Numbered from the stretch's first letter, positions 11,040-21,078 are shown. The stretch: 64,000 nt of DNA from Achatina immaculata (GCA_009760885.1 CM019713.1:9883274-9947273), one strand, 5' to 3'. Program-made: numbers and translations. Notes: a model not told the origin generated them from the sequence alone.

Positions 11040-12000
11040 GGATTTGGTCATGGCGAAATCAAATGGTGGTCAAAGGCCTCCTGCAAGGAAAGAAGGGATA
11101 TGATCATTAGCGAATTAAGGAATTCAGAGGATGACAAGCGGGTCCAGAAGGCATCCAACAATCACAACAAGGGCAATGGACAACATGGGAGGAAGTCCTG
11201 CAGAGATCACTAACATGGAATGATATCTGGAAAATGGCACCCTTGAGGCTCAGCTTCATCATAAGAGCTACCTATGACCTTCTGCCTACAGGCTCCAACC
11301 TATACAAATGGGGTGTATCAGAAGATACAAAGTGCCCTCTCTGCAACGAAAGGCAAACATTGGAACATGTGCTGTCAGCATGTAGAGTGTCTTTAGGGCA
11401 AGGACGGTACACCTGGCGGCATAACAGAGTGTTACAGGAACTAGTAGCCATCGTAGACAGGGCAAACGATAAAGCAAATAACAGCAAAAGAATTGAAGTC
11501 CCACCCACCTAAATACTTCATAGGTGCTGGTACGACATCAAATATTGAAATCAGGGACATTCCCTTACTATCACTGCTAGATGGTACAAATGACTGGAAA
11601 GTGACAGCGGACCTTCCAGAAAGAAGAGAATACCCGACTGCCATCAAGAACACAGGAATGCGACCGGACATTGTAGTGTACTCCACAGGAAAACAGGAAT
11701 TAATAATGATCGAGCTTACGGTCCCATACGAAACTAGAATAGAGGAACGGCATTTATTCAAATGTGAGAAGTACAATGATCCGGTCAAGCAACTGAGGCA
11801 GGGGGCAGGAATCAGGACAAAAGTGATAGCTGTAGAAGTGGGAGCAAGAGGATTCGTAGCAACATCAGCATATGACCTATGTAAGCAACTGGGCATAAAG
11901 GGACAAGCAAGAGCAAGGGCATTGAAAAGCCTTTCAGAAACAGCAGAAAAGGCCTCATGCTGGCTGTGGAGTATGCGAAACAAGTATTGGGAACATAAGT
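11040..12000 (+). pseudogene. Family R ORF2 C-terminus: CCHC knuckle plus restriction-like endonuclease domain
   Basis: Three frames together give KWWSKA, then RATYDLLPTGSNLYKWG, then the knuckle CPLCNERQTLEHVLSAC (C-x2-C-x8-H-x4-C) and GRYTWRHN. A frameshift near 11505 follows. The next frame (11493-12002, 169 aa) reads MRPDIVVYS (P58-D59), IELTVPYE (E74, E80) and CEKY (K93), then VEVGARGFVA and a Trp-rich end. Spacing fits a PD-(D/E)XK nuclease as found at the C-terminus of RLE-type retrotransposons. At least two frameshifts make it inactive. Confidence 0.82.
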
Positions 12001-12034
12001 AATTTCATTTGCCACAACCAATACCTATCCTCCG

Positions 12035-12102
12035 TAGCTAAATCGCTAAAGACGCACTTGATAAAATTGCAGTGCCAACTGGAAGATCATGGGTTCGATG
12101 CC
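12035..12102 (+). promoter_or_regulatory. tRNA-like internal pol III promoter boxes in the R 3' UTR
   Basis: TAGCTAAATCGC (12035-12046) fits an A box, and GGTTCGATGCC (12092-12102) is a perfect B box, 57 bp apart. The same module lies in the inverted copy (about 14812-14879, minus strand), so it belongs to the element rather than being a chance insertion. Whether it is transcribed is unknown. Confidence 0.65.
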
Positions 12103-12639
12103 GGGACCGGGGAAAAAAAAACAACAACTCACAAGACCTTTGGGAGTCATGACCCAGAGGGGCCCACCCCCCTTAGAGTGTTAGGAGTTTAAAGGGCCGA
12201 AACACTTGTCTGAGGGGGGTACTTCCTCTGATGATCTGAAGGAGTTGTGTTGTTGTTCCGCTCTCTACGGTAGAGAGTTCCCTGCATATTTGGTATCTGT
12301 CTAAAAAAAACATGTTCTGTAGCAACTATTTTTTGGTATCTGTCTATAAAAACGTGTTCTGTGACATCTATTTTGAAATTTCGTTGAAGAAACCGTACAA
12401 TGATTCTGCTAGGTACTTAAAGAAATCTGAGAAAAGAGTGTAAAGAACAAGAGACACGAGGCAGACTAGACTGCACATGTCTGTAATAGAACAACTCTGG
12501 TATGAATCTTCATTCCGTGCTAATACCGATAAATGTCAGTTGTCTTTGCAGTTAGTTAAGTCTTTACTGCACAAGTTCTTTGTAAGCCACGTTCATTTTC
12601 TTATATATCTTCTCGTAATCTTTTGCCTATATATATGGC

Positions 12640-12700
12640 TTCTCGTAATCTTTTGTCTATATATATATATATATTTGTCTATATATATGGATATATATTA
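12640..12700. repeat. (TA)n-rich tract
   Basis: Interrupted TATATA runs around 12628-12638, 12659-12675 and 12682-12700. Confidence 0.7.
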
Positions 12701-12823
12701 GACGTGCTAAATGTTTTTCACCGGCAGTGTTTACTGGTTGCACGTATACATCATTGCATGAAACCGCCATCTCAAAGATTAAAAGAAAAAAAGGTAAAAA
12801 GATAAAATTCCCATTTCCATGCC

Positions 12824-12995
12824 ACTAAGGCATATTGGAGGATACGCTGTTAGGCCCGTAACCCCCTTCCCCCAATGATCTTCGGCACATGAAAGTCTGA
12901 TGTGGTCAGTATCGCGCCTGGCCGCATTTACCTTCCCCAAGATTTCTCTGGGACCTATTTGTAGAGGCTGGATCGAGCCCGGGGCCTTTATAAAA
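12824..12995 (-). mobile_element. S-family SINE, partial
   Basis: On the minus strand this reads a degenerate B box (GGGCTCGATCC), the core GGGGAAGGTAAATGCGGCCA then GATACTGACCACATCA, and the 3' hairpin ATGCCTTAGTGGCAT. The A-box half is not recognisable, so the head is truncated or decayed. Confidence 0.65.
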
Positions 12996-12999
12996 ATGA

Positions 13000-13450
13000 T
13001 CTAAGCAGTTGTATTTGAAATATAACTTGTACAGTTATAGGTACCGTGCTCGTGCCCATAAATCTATGTACACCGAACAGTCTTGATAGACGCAACCCGG
13101 ATATGAATGTAATAAAGACTGTTTACAAAAACAACCACGCAGTCTGGTAGTTGAAACTGCCTTGTATATCCATATGTTATGAAACTTGTAAGTTTTGAGC
13201 GTACACAACTGAGTTCGCGCAAGTGTCACGAAACTGAGTTCGCGCAAATGTCACACACGCCATGTTTGTTGTATCTTCTAGTATGGCCGGTGGCACCGGA
13301 TATTGAAAGAAAGTTGACAAATGGCGCTCACAAAAGATCTGTGACTGAAGCGCCTGCGTACTAAGATATAGATTCTGTGACGTCGACAGACGAAGGTACA
13401 CACTGGCAGATCCCCCCCCCAAAAAAAAAAAACAGTATACTTTGCCAGGA
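13000..13450. other. Unassigned sequence
   Basis: No element recognised. Contains a C9/A11 junction near 13412-13432 and a short internal repeat (GAGTTCGCGCAARTGTCAC twice near 13211-13252). Confidence 0.45.
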
Positions 13451-13576
13451 CAACCACAAAGAGGTGGGGAAAACGTAAATAAATTTGAAGTTCACGGTTC
13501 AGCCATCACCGACAATGGCAACTGTGCTGTGGAAATCAAAAGAAGACTAGCAGTTGCATCACAGCGCGAACGAAGG

Positions 13577-14236
13577 AGCATGTGGCAAGGTACCAACCAG
13601 AAAACGAAGAGCATGTGACAAGGTATTAACCAGAAAACGAAGAGAATGTGACAAGGTACCAACCAGAAAACGAAGAGAATGTGACAAGGTACCAACCAGA
13701 AAACGAAGAGCATGTGGCAAGGTATCAACCAGAAAACGAAGAGCATGTGGCAAGGTATCAACCAGAAAACGAAGAGCATGTGGCAAGGTACCAACCAGAA
13801 AACGAAGAGCATGTGGCAAGGTATCAACCAGAAAACGAAGAGCATGTGGCAAGGTACCAACCAGAAAACGAAGAGCATGTGGCAAGGTACCAATCAGAAA
13901 ACGAATAGCATGTGGCAAGGTATCAACCAGAAAACGAAGAGCATGTGGCAAGGTATCAACCAGAAAACGAAGAGCATGTGGCAAGGTATCAACCAGAAAA
14001 CGAAGAGCATGTGGCAAGGTACCAATCAGAAAACGAAGAGCATGTGGCAAGGTATCAACCAGAAAACGAAGAGCATGTGGCAAGGTATCAACCAGAAAAC
14101 GAATAGCATGTGGCAAGGTATCAACCAGAAAACGAAGAGCATGTGGCAAGGTATCAACCAGAAAACGAAGAGCATGTGGCAAGGTACCAATCAGAAAACG
14201 AAGAGCATGTGGCAAGGTACCAATCAGAAAACGAAG
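13577..14236 (+). repeat. 33-bp minisatellite, exactly 20 copies, derived from LINE codons
   Basis: Units read AGC ATG TGG CAA GGT AYC AAY CAG AAA ACG AAK, or 11 codons SMWQG(T/I)NQKTK. The 660 bp equals 20 units without an indel. Units 2-4 carry TGA in place of TGG; units 5-20 are open. Both flanks continue the same LINE reading frame. Two further frames are also open because the period is divisible by three. Confidence 0.95.
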
Positions 14237-14320
14237 CTACGTTTACTAAAAGTTCACACATTCCCAGCGGCAACGTTCGGACGCGAAACGTGGACACTTA
14301 ACAAACATTTGACATGAAAT

Positions 14321-14600
14321 GTTACAGAAGGGAATATCATGGATAGAACGAAAATCAAATGTTACAGAAGGGAATATCATGGACAGAACGAAAATCAAAT
14401 GTTACAGAAGGGAATATCATGGACAGAACGAAAATCAAATGTTACAGAAGGGAATATCATGGATAGAACGAAAATCAAATGTTACAGAAGGGAATATCAT
14501 GGATAGAACGAAAATCAAATGTTACAGAAGGGAATATCATGGATAGAACGAAAATCAAATGTTACAGAAGGGAATATCATGGATAGAACGAAAATCAAAT
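14321..14600 (+). repeat. 40-bp minisatellite, exactly 7 copies, derived from the same LINE
   Basis: Seven units of GTTACAGAAGGGAATATCAT plus GGAYAGAACGAAAATCAAAT differ only at one C/T site. The unit corresponds to the segment TATTATAGAAGGGCACTTAG and following in the single-copy relative at 54520-54560. The period is not a multiple of three. Confidence 0.95.
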
Positions 14601-14614
14601 GAAGAGATATCAAT

Positions 14615-15079
14615 ATATGCAGGAAACTCTCTACTGTGGAGAGCGGAACAACAGCACAACTCCTTCAGATCAACAGAGGAAGTACACCCCACCCCCACCC
14701 CCCAGACAAGTGTTTCGGCCCTATTAAACTCTTGACACTCTTAGGGGAGTGGGCCCTTCTTGGTCATGACTCCTAGAGGTCTTGTGAGTTATTGCTTTTT
14801 TTTGTCCCAGGATTGAACCCATGATCTTCCAGTTGGCACTGCACTTTGAAATGCGTCTTTAGCGATTTAGCTACGGAGGACTGGCACTGGTTGTGACAAA
14901 CGAAATTATTTATGTTCCCAATGCTTGTTTCGCATACTCCACAGCCAGCATGAGGCCTTTTCTGCTGTTTCTGAAAGGCTTTTCAATGCCCTTGCTCTTG
15001 CTTGTCCCTTTATGCCCAGTTGCTTACACAGATCGTATGCTGATGTTGCTACGAATCCTCTTGCTCCCACATCTACAGC
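14615..15079 (-). mobile_element. Family R retrotransposon, short 3' copy with 7-bp TSD
   Basis: Minus-strand copy of the last part of R. It includes the ORF2 end (residues corresponding to VGARGFVATSAYDLC through the stop) and the complete 3' UTR with tRNA-like boxes and terminal CTCTCTACTGT-type hairpin. TATCAAT at 14608-14614 and 15080-15086 flanks it. The 5' junction shows microhomology. It interrupts the family E LINE, whose sequence resumes on the far side. Confidence 0.87.
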
Positions 15080-15375
15080 TATCAATGGGATTAGGTGTGG
15101 CAGAAAACTGGCTAGTACCCATCATGAAAATTAAAAAGCTGAGATACTTCGGCCACATCAAGAGACACAATAGCTTGGAGAGGTTGATAGTAGAAGGCAT
15201 AGTGCCCGCAAAAAAGAAGAGAGACGACCTCGTCGTGGGTGGACTCAGGGCATGACGGGAAGTTTGCGCACGTCATTGCGAAACATTTGACCGCAGTAAT
15301 CGTTGCTCTTTATCACTGCGGTCGACTTGCGCAAGACGCATTGCATTCTGGGAGGCTTTGATGCGATTTTAATCA

Positions 15376-16550
15376 TTTTGACGACGATGATTATAATAAT
15401 GATGATGTTGGTGGGCCAAAGCCAAACGGTTGAGATTTGACAAGGAACAAGGGTAGATTTCTTTGATTATCAGACAGTTTGTGCGGCTGTTTCGCTTTCA
15501 GTTTAAAACAAAATACAGGTTTCTACCTACAAATAATAATATAAAACAATAAATGCCCTTTCTCATCAGACATTTCATCAGCCAGACAGCCAGAGTTCAA
15601 AGGGAGGAAATCTCACCATCGGCTTTCATTTTCATGAAACAATAACGCGAAATAACGTTTCTGAACTTCTGTTCACAGCTTGCTTGTTCACAGAGATTAC
15701 GTCCCTTTCATTGCTGCCGCAGAGCTGGGCTCATTGTGAGGGATATCGAAGCTAAATCTAGTCTTTATATCAGGGTATCCATTATGCATGTGGTTTATTA
15801 ATGCGTTAACCGAAATTTGCTTAAGGAATTACCCCCACCCCCACCCCACATGTTTATCCTGCGTTCATAGTCAACTTTATATTCTTTTTTTTTTTACGCT
15901 GTCTTACGATGCGGAGGTTTTCTCTGGTTCAGTCTTACGTCAAGACAGAGGAGATCCTAAATCTTGGCAGCGAGTGGTGGTAAATTGGCTGGAATAATAT
16001 TAATCCGCCATTAAGACGGATCTCTTTACGCTACCAGCAAACAAGTTTAGCGGTTGGCCCCGGGCCCGTGAGAAACGTACCAGGTGCCTATGTGCGGTGC
16101 AGACAAGGGGGGGGGGGGGCGTGCCGGAAACAGGCTGATTTTTTCAGTATTAAATATGGCAATGGATTAAATTCTGGGTCAGTCTATTTGTTTTTGAAAT
16201 GTTTACTGATACGACTGTCTCGTGGTGGATCGATAGGCTTGGAACACGACATCGTTTGAGGAACTATCTTTTCTATATTCACTTTAAATGAAAGATCGTT
16301 TGTAATGAGACTGTTTGCGGCAAAAGCAGACTGATTCAAAGGTAAACTTTTTTTTTTGACTTGATCTACACATGAGGTTAAGTAAGAAAAGTGATGCATT
16401 TTTTGTTTTGTTTTCTTACATAAGATTTTATCCTTAAAATGAGTTAAGGATAAAATCTCTTGGTTGCTTTTACATCGTTTCATGGCAAATTGCCATATTT
16501 CATTTTAACTTGCATCCTGCTGTAGACTCATAAAAAGAGGAAACCGTACG
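15376..16550. other. Unassigned sequence
   Basis: No coding sequence or element recognised. Contains a G13 run near 16108 and short T tracts. Confidence 0.45.
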
Positions 16551-16554
16551 ATGA

Positions 16555-17035
16555 CGGCTTCTTCTTCTCCTTCTTCCTCTTCCTCTTTTTCTTCTTCTTC
16601 TTCAGGTACTGGTTAGTCATGCTATATCTGCAGCCCCATCGCCCGTTTTCTGCAGGGTTGCGTGGGAGCCCCATGGCTTTTCTTTAAGTTCCTCTCCTTC
16701 TGGCCAGATCCGTGCTCTTAAGTTTTGAGTGGGCTGGACAAGCCAACAGGATATGCCTGGCCTCTGAATACCAAAACCGGAGGTTTGTGTGTGTGTGATA
16801 TTTTAAGATGACAGAGGTGACTCAGGAGTCTGCAGCGTCCTGTTCTTAGACGAAAAATTGTAGTTTGCTGGCATCTCCGTAGTTGATGAATGGAGTCTTG
16901 TTTTGTTTCTATTTTCATTTTTGTTTCCTGTTGATGCTTAGTTTGCTGTGGGTGGTGGTTTTTGCTTCCTGGCATGTTAGTGGGTGGTTGATTTGTTCCA
17001 TTTTGCACCCTGCCTTGGAGACGGAGCCTGGTTTT
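16555..17035 (-). mobile_element. Family K LINE ORF2 C-terminus with (GAA)n tail
   Basis: The minus strand has frames giving TTIFRLRTGRCRLLSHLCHL, KISHT, then ARIWPEGEELKEKPWGSHAT and KTGDGAADIA. This is the region after the RNase H-like domain in some LINE ORF2 proteins. A (GAA)n-rich tail of about 45 bp follows at 16558-16602. The Cys/His knuckle is degraded in this copy. Confidence 0.72.
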
Positions 17036-17314
17036 TAATTTCCATTTATCCCGCAGTGTATAGTGCTACAGTTGAGGACTCTAGCTCAGAAAAGGACGCA
17101 TGCGCAAGGAGAATGAACCTTGCAACATAAGAACGTGGGTTACTTTTACTGTTGTCGACTATGCATATCCAACATTTGGCAGAATTAACCATACGAGTAA
17201 TTTTAATGGAAAAAACGAATCTCAGCAAGAATGTAATATTTCATAATCTACCTTTTTTAATACTGTCTCCTGAGGAAAGTTAGACTGTACTCAGACTACA
17301 GCTCGTTCTGTAAT

Positions 17315-18849
17315 CACTCTCTCTGAACCTTATGTGCCCAGGGGACATGGGGCTTCCGCAAGGGTTTTCCACAAATGCCTGTCCTTCGCCTTTTTTCTGC
17401 TCTTGCCCAGGTGAGCACTCTATTGCTCAATATCCTTTCTGTTGTTCTTCTCCATGTCTCTTTTGGTCTACCCTTACTTCTGCTCCCCTGTGGTGTCCAT
17501 CTTAGTGCTATTTTTGGTAGTGAGTTGTCAGTCATTCGGAGCACATGTCCCAACCATCGCCAGCGTCTTTCCTCAATAATTGTTGTCAGTGGTTTCATCT
17601 GCATTTCTGCTAATAAGATGTTATTTCTTATAGTGTTTGGCCAAAATATTTTTCTAATTCTTCGTAAACATTTAGTCTGGAAAGAATTCAACTTGTTTTC
17701 TATAGTTTTTGGTGATTTTCCAGCATTCACTTCCATAGAATAGTACACTTAAAACATTACTCTTAAATATCCTGATTTTCATATTTATGCTTAGTTTTTT
17801 TTTATTTCCATATAGTCTGCAGCATTGCAAAAGCCTGATTTGCTCTAGTAAGTCTGCTGTTGATGTCCTCTGTCTGTCTCCATTTTCTACTACTCTGCTG
17901 CCAAGGTATACAAATTCGTTGATCTCCTCCACTAACTTGTTATCTACTCTGAGTACATTTCTGTCGTTCACATTTTGCTTCATTAACTTTGTCTTTCCTA
18001 CGTTGATCTTTAGTCCTATGTTGTTTGCATTCTGAGTTAGCTTGTTTATTTTATCTTGCATATCTTTGTGACTGCTTGATAATAGACAAATGTCATCCGC
18101 AAAGTCAAGGTCCTCCAGCACTGTGTCAAGGGTCCATTGTAATCCTCTGCGTTTGTCTGATGTTGCCTCCTTCATTAACCAGTCTACTGCCAAGATAAAT
18201 AATGTTGGTAATAGTACACATCCCTGTTTCACTCCTGTTTGTACCCTAAAGCTGCTGGAGGTATGTTCTCCACAGATCACTTTGCACTGAAAACCCTCGT
18301 ATAGGGCTTTGATTAACTATCTTATGGGGGAGGCCATGCCATCTTAGGATTTTCCACAGTGCATCTCTGTTGACACTGTCAAAAGCTTTCTCAAAATCTA
18401 TGAATAATGCATATGTTGTGCTATGCCACTCATTTGCCTGTTCTAATATTTGTCTAAGTACAACTATGTGGTCTATGCATGATCTTCCTTTCCTAAATCC
18501 TGCCTGCTCTTTCCGAAGTTTTTCCTCAAGTGTTGGTACAATTCTGTTGATGATTATTCTGCAAAATACTTTACTGGTGAGTGGCAGTAGGGTAATGCCT
18601 CTCCAGTTCCCGCAATCTCTGAGGTCACCCTTCTTGGTAGTTTTACTATAAGCCCAGTTTTCCACTCCTCTGGGGCTTTTTCTAGATCCCAAATTTGTTG
18701 TAATATCCGGCAAAGTTGTTTTGGTGTGTCTGTTTCTTCTGCTTTCAACATCTCAGCAGTCACTTCATCTTCACCTGGTGCCCTGTCTGATTTTAGCTTC
18801 TTTATTGCCTCCTTTACTTCATTTATTGTTATTGGTCCTGTATTGATGT
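17315..18849 (-). pseudogene. Family A reverse transcriptase and C-terminal region (frameshifted)
   Basis: Overlapping minus frames give, in order: MTAEMLKAEE (18763 down), then GNWRGITLLPLTSKVFCRII, EEQAGFRKGRSCIDH-like and FIDFEKAFDSVNRDALW (18246-18713). After a frameshift near 18290 come TGVKQGCVLLP (15-25) and DLDFADDICLL with catalytic FADD at residues 60-63 (17672-18280). A further frameshift leads to RRWRWLGHVLRMTDNSLPKI, GRPKETWRRTTERIL and the end (17314-17748). All RT catalytic residues survive but no single frame spans the domain. Confidence 0.88.
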
Positions 18850-20301
18850 TTATTTCCGTTTTGCTTCAGGTATGTCTATTGTTTGTGCTGCTTGTGTTCT
18901 GTTTAGTAGGGTGTTAAACTGTTCCCTCCATCTTTCAATTTTTTCTCTTTCTCCACTGACCAGTTGTCCATTTTGTGTTCTTACTGCACTTTCACATCTT
19001 GTGTTGAAGTTACCTGTCATCTGCTTTGTGATTTTATTTATGGTTTTCATGTCATTTGTATATGCTGCTATCTCTGCTGTTTCTGCTAAGTTGTCATAAT
19101 ATTGACGTTTATCTTGACGGCATGATTCCTTCACTTCTTTGTCTTTTTGTGCATAATTACTTAAAACTCGTTCTTTAAGCCTTTGTGATTTGATGTTCAG
19201 TAATTTTTTCTTGATTTCTTTTCTTTGCTCTATCTTTTCCCATGTGGTCTCGCTTATCCATTCCTCTTTTCTCCTTTTCCGATATCCCAGCACCTCTTTT
19301 GCTGTTTCCTGTAGTGTTTTATTGAACTCTAGTATGGACATTTCTGCTTCGTCTTGTAGGACACTGAAGCGGTTCTTAAGTACTATTGAGAATTCACTTC
19401 TTGTTTGCTGGTCTATCAGTTTTCTTGTATCAAAATGTATCTTCCTGTGTTCTCCGATTTTGGCTTTCCTTAATTTTAGTTTTATTTTTGCTACCAGAAG
19501 GTTGTGATCACTTCCTACATCTGCTCCTTTCCTTGCTCTCACATCTTGTAGTGACCGTTTCCACTTGTTGTTTATTAGTATGTGATCGATTTGGTTTTCT
19601 GTGGTTTTATCTGGTGACCTCCAAGTCACTTTATGGATGTTTTTATGTTGGAAAATTGTCCCTCCGATTATCATCATGTTTTCTTCACAGAAACTGCACA
19701 GTCTTTCTCCATTTTCATTTATTTCTCCGATTCCTTCTCTTCCCATGATTCTTCTTCTATCTTCATTTCCTTCACCTACTTTTGCATTGAAGTCACCCAA
19801 GATGAGTAGCATATCATGCTTGGGTATTGTTTCTACTGTTGCTTGGAGACTGTTGTAAAAATCTTCTTTTAATTCCTCTTCAGCTGCTTCTGTTGGTGTA
19901 TAACAAGCTATAATAGACGGCTTTGTGAATCTTGAGTTGAACCGTGCATATAATGATCTCTCATTTATTGGGGTCCATTTCAGCAATGCTCTTGATGCTT
20001 CTTTTGTTATAATTAATGCTACTCCTCTTTCATGAAGATCTTCTTTACCTGACCATATTATTGTATCTTCTGTGTGCTGTGTTGTTAATTTCCTTCTGCC
20101 TTGTCCTGTCCATCTTGCTTCTTGTATTCCTAGTATGTCTAGTTTGTATCTGTGCATTTCCTTGATGGTTTGTGCTAGTTTTCCAGTCTGGTTTAGTGTT
20201 CTTACATTCCAGCTGCCTATTTGCATCTTGTGTTTAGGTTCCAGGAGGTCTGCAGTCGGGCTGGGGACTTCCAGTGGCTGGCTTTCATCCACAACCTTCA
20301 T
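18850..20301 (-). CDS. Family A AP-endonuclease region, 483-aa uninterrupted ORF
   Basis: An exonuclease-endonuclease-phosphatase fold is indicated by SWNVRTL (30-36, N32), IQEARWTG (59-66, E61), GDFNAKVG (169-176, D170, N172), NQIDHILIN (236-244) and GSDHNLLV (263-270, D265-H266). These are the metal and DNA-nicking residues of LINE endonucleases, which open the target for primed reverse transcription. Residues about 300-470 form a charged linker before the RT. The ORF ends at a frameshift, so it is not linked to the RT in this copy. The methionine used is the first in frame after the 5' UTR; the real start may differ. Confidence 0.88.
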   Translation of the reverse strand: MKVVDESQPLEVPSPTADLLEPKHKMQIGSWNVRTLNQTGKLAQTIKEMHRYKLDILGIQEARWTGQGRRKLTTQHTEDTIIWSGKEDLHERGVALIITKEASRALLKWTPINERSLYARFNSRFTKPSIIACYTPTEAAEEELKEDFYNSLQATVETIPKHDMLLILGDFNAKVGEGNEDRRRIMGREGIGEINENGERLCSFCEENMMIIGGTIFQHKNIHKVTWRSPDKTTENQIDHILINNKWKRSLQDVRARKGADVGSDHNLLVAKIKLKLRKAKIGEHRKIHFDTRKLIDQQTRSEFSIVLKNRFSVLQDEAEMSILEFNKTLQETAKEVLGYRKRRKEEWISETTWEKIEQRKEIKKKLLNIKSQRLKERVLSNYAQKDKEVKESCRQDKRQYYDNLAETAEIAAYTNDMKTINKITKQMTGNFNTRCESAVRTQNGQLVSGEREKIERWREQFNTLLNRTQAAQTIDIPEAKRK

Positions 20302-20501
20302 GGGCTCAGTTTCCTGATACGCATTTCTCCTTCCACCTGCATTTGTTATTTCCCTTGCTTCCGTTTCTGTAGCAGTCTGATAGTTTTTTTACCATATAGG
20401 GTTGCTGGCCCTATGCCAAACCCTCATTAGTCGCCTTTTACGATCATGCGTGGTAGGGTACAGTGGTCCTATTCTTTGCAGATCCCGAGTAGCACAAGGG
20501 G
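20302..20501 (-). other. Family A 5' UTR
   Basis: Begins at the TSD with CCCCTTGTGCTACTCGGGAT and contains AAAAGGCGACTAATGAGGG. A related module (AGGCGACTAAGGAGTTTGGG) sits at the 5' end of the J LINE near 42800. This suggests a shared 5' leader, possibly with promoter function, across distinct LINE families. Confidence 0.6.
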
Positions 20502-20513
20502 TCGTTCTGTAAT

Positions 20514-21078
20514 ATCTGCCTGCTATTCTGTGAGGAGAAAATTCTCATTAAATTACACCCTAGATTTGTCCTACATTCACGGGACAAAATTTTAAGCAGT
20601 ATCTAGTTTCCCATCTCTCTTAAATGGCTTCAGTATGCACAAGCGAATCCAGTGCGGCTCGCTCTGCAGGTAGTTTTTTTTCAGAAGCACTTTCCTCCTA
20701 CCATTTTTCACAGCTGCTTCGACAAGATTTGCGGCATATGAGAATCTCCAACCCATAACTTCATGACAATACAGTTCACTATTGACTACACTGCTAAGAC
20801 TCCTCAGATTTATAAGTTTCTGATGTATGGAGTCGCAGCTCAGAGTATGAGCCTAGTTGTAGTCTTTATTGATTCAATCCTTGCTATAAGCAGTTCGTGC
20901 AAATCAATCGGGAGAGTAGTTTTTCCACAAGAAAACTCCGATAAAAAGGTGTACGTACGTATTTTGTCTGATAAAAGGCAGTGAGAAAAGAAAAGGAATT
21001 TAAGAAACTGTGCGTAGAAAACAGTCACCATTCATTGAACATGTAGTGTGAGCAGGGATCGTCTTAGCAGCGCTGTGG

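Larger units (their letters stand above)
11026..12289 (+). mobile_element. Family R non-LTR retrotransposon 3' portion, inserted in a minisatellite
   Basis: This is the 3' part of an R2/NeSL/Hero-like element (clade uncertain). It holds the ORF2 C-terminus with a CCHC-like knuckle and a PD-(D/E)XK-like nuclease region, then a 3' UTR of about 290 bp ending CTACGGTAGAGAGTTCCCTG then CATAT. The RT core is missing, so it is 5'-truncated. A second copy (14615-15079, minus) shares exactly the same 3' end. The flanks are units of the 41-bp array, and no TSD longer than about 3 bp is visible. Confidence 0.85.
10452..12374. repeat. 41-bp minisatellite (about 14 + 2 copies) split by an R retrotransposon
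   Basis: Units contain TGTCTATAAAAACATGTTCT and GTAGCAACTATTTTTGGTAT, with two main variants (ACATGTTCTGTAGCAAC and GCGTGTTCTGTGACATC). The array runs 10452-11025, is interrupted by 11026-12289, and resumes at 12290-12374 with the same units. The array therefore predates the insertion. Confidence 0.93.
13455..15375 (+). mobile_element. Family E LINE RT C-terminal region, expanded by two tandem arrays and split by R
   Basis: The frame reads NKFEVHGSAITDNGNCAVEI at about 13470-13540, the usual post-palm LINE segment. It then enters a 33-bp array encoding SMWQGTNQKTK, and exits in the same frame into LRLLKVHTFPAATFGRETWT. It next enters a 40-bp array (KCYRREYHG). After the R copy at 14615-15079 it continues MKIKKLRYFGHIKRHNSLER and a decayed terminus to about 15375. 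The unexpanded relative is 54420-54842. Stops and frameshifts abound. Confidence 0.83.
17315..20501 (-). mobile_element. Family A LINE, essentially full-length (3,187 bp) with 12-bp TSD
   Basis: Runs on the minus strand from a 5' UTR (about 20302-20501), through an AP-endonuclease region, an RT, and a C-terminal segment, to a short GAGAGAGTGA end. TCGTTCTGTAAT occurs at 17303-17314 and 20502-20513, exactly bounding the element. This is the most complete retrotransposon in the window and the reference for the family A fragments at 1445, 21820, 34738 and 42091. The RT region carries several frameshifts. Confidence 0.92.

Noticed and set aside
12035..12102. Functional tRNA gene
   Set aside because: A and B boxes are present but no full cloverleaf or acceptor stem can be drawn, and the module belongs to the R element.
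13577..14236. Regular array resembling a CRISPR locus (also 35876-36295 and 53440-54105)
   Set aside because: Units are contiguous with no unique spacers, the surrounding DNA is eukaryotic, and no cas genes are present. These are minisatellites.
13554..14249. Basic 231-aa repeat ORF (GKVPTRKRRAC units) as a real protein
   Set aside because: It is an alternative frame of the 33-bp array. The frame continuous with the flanking LINE is the SMWQG one.
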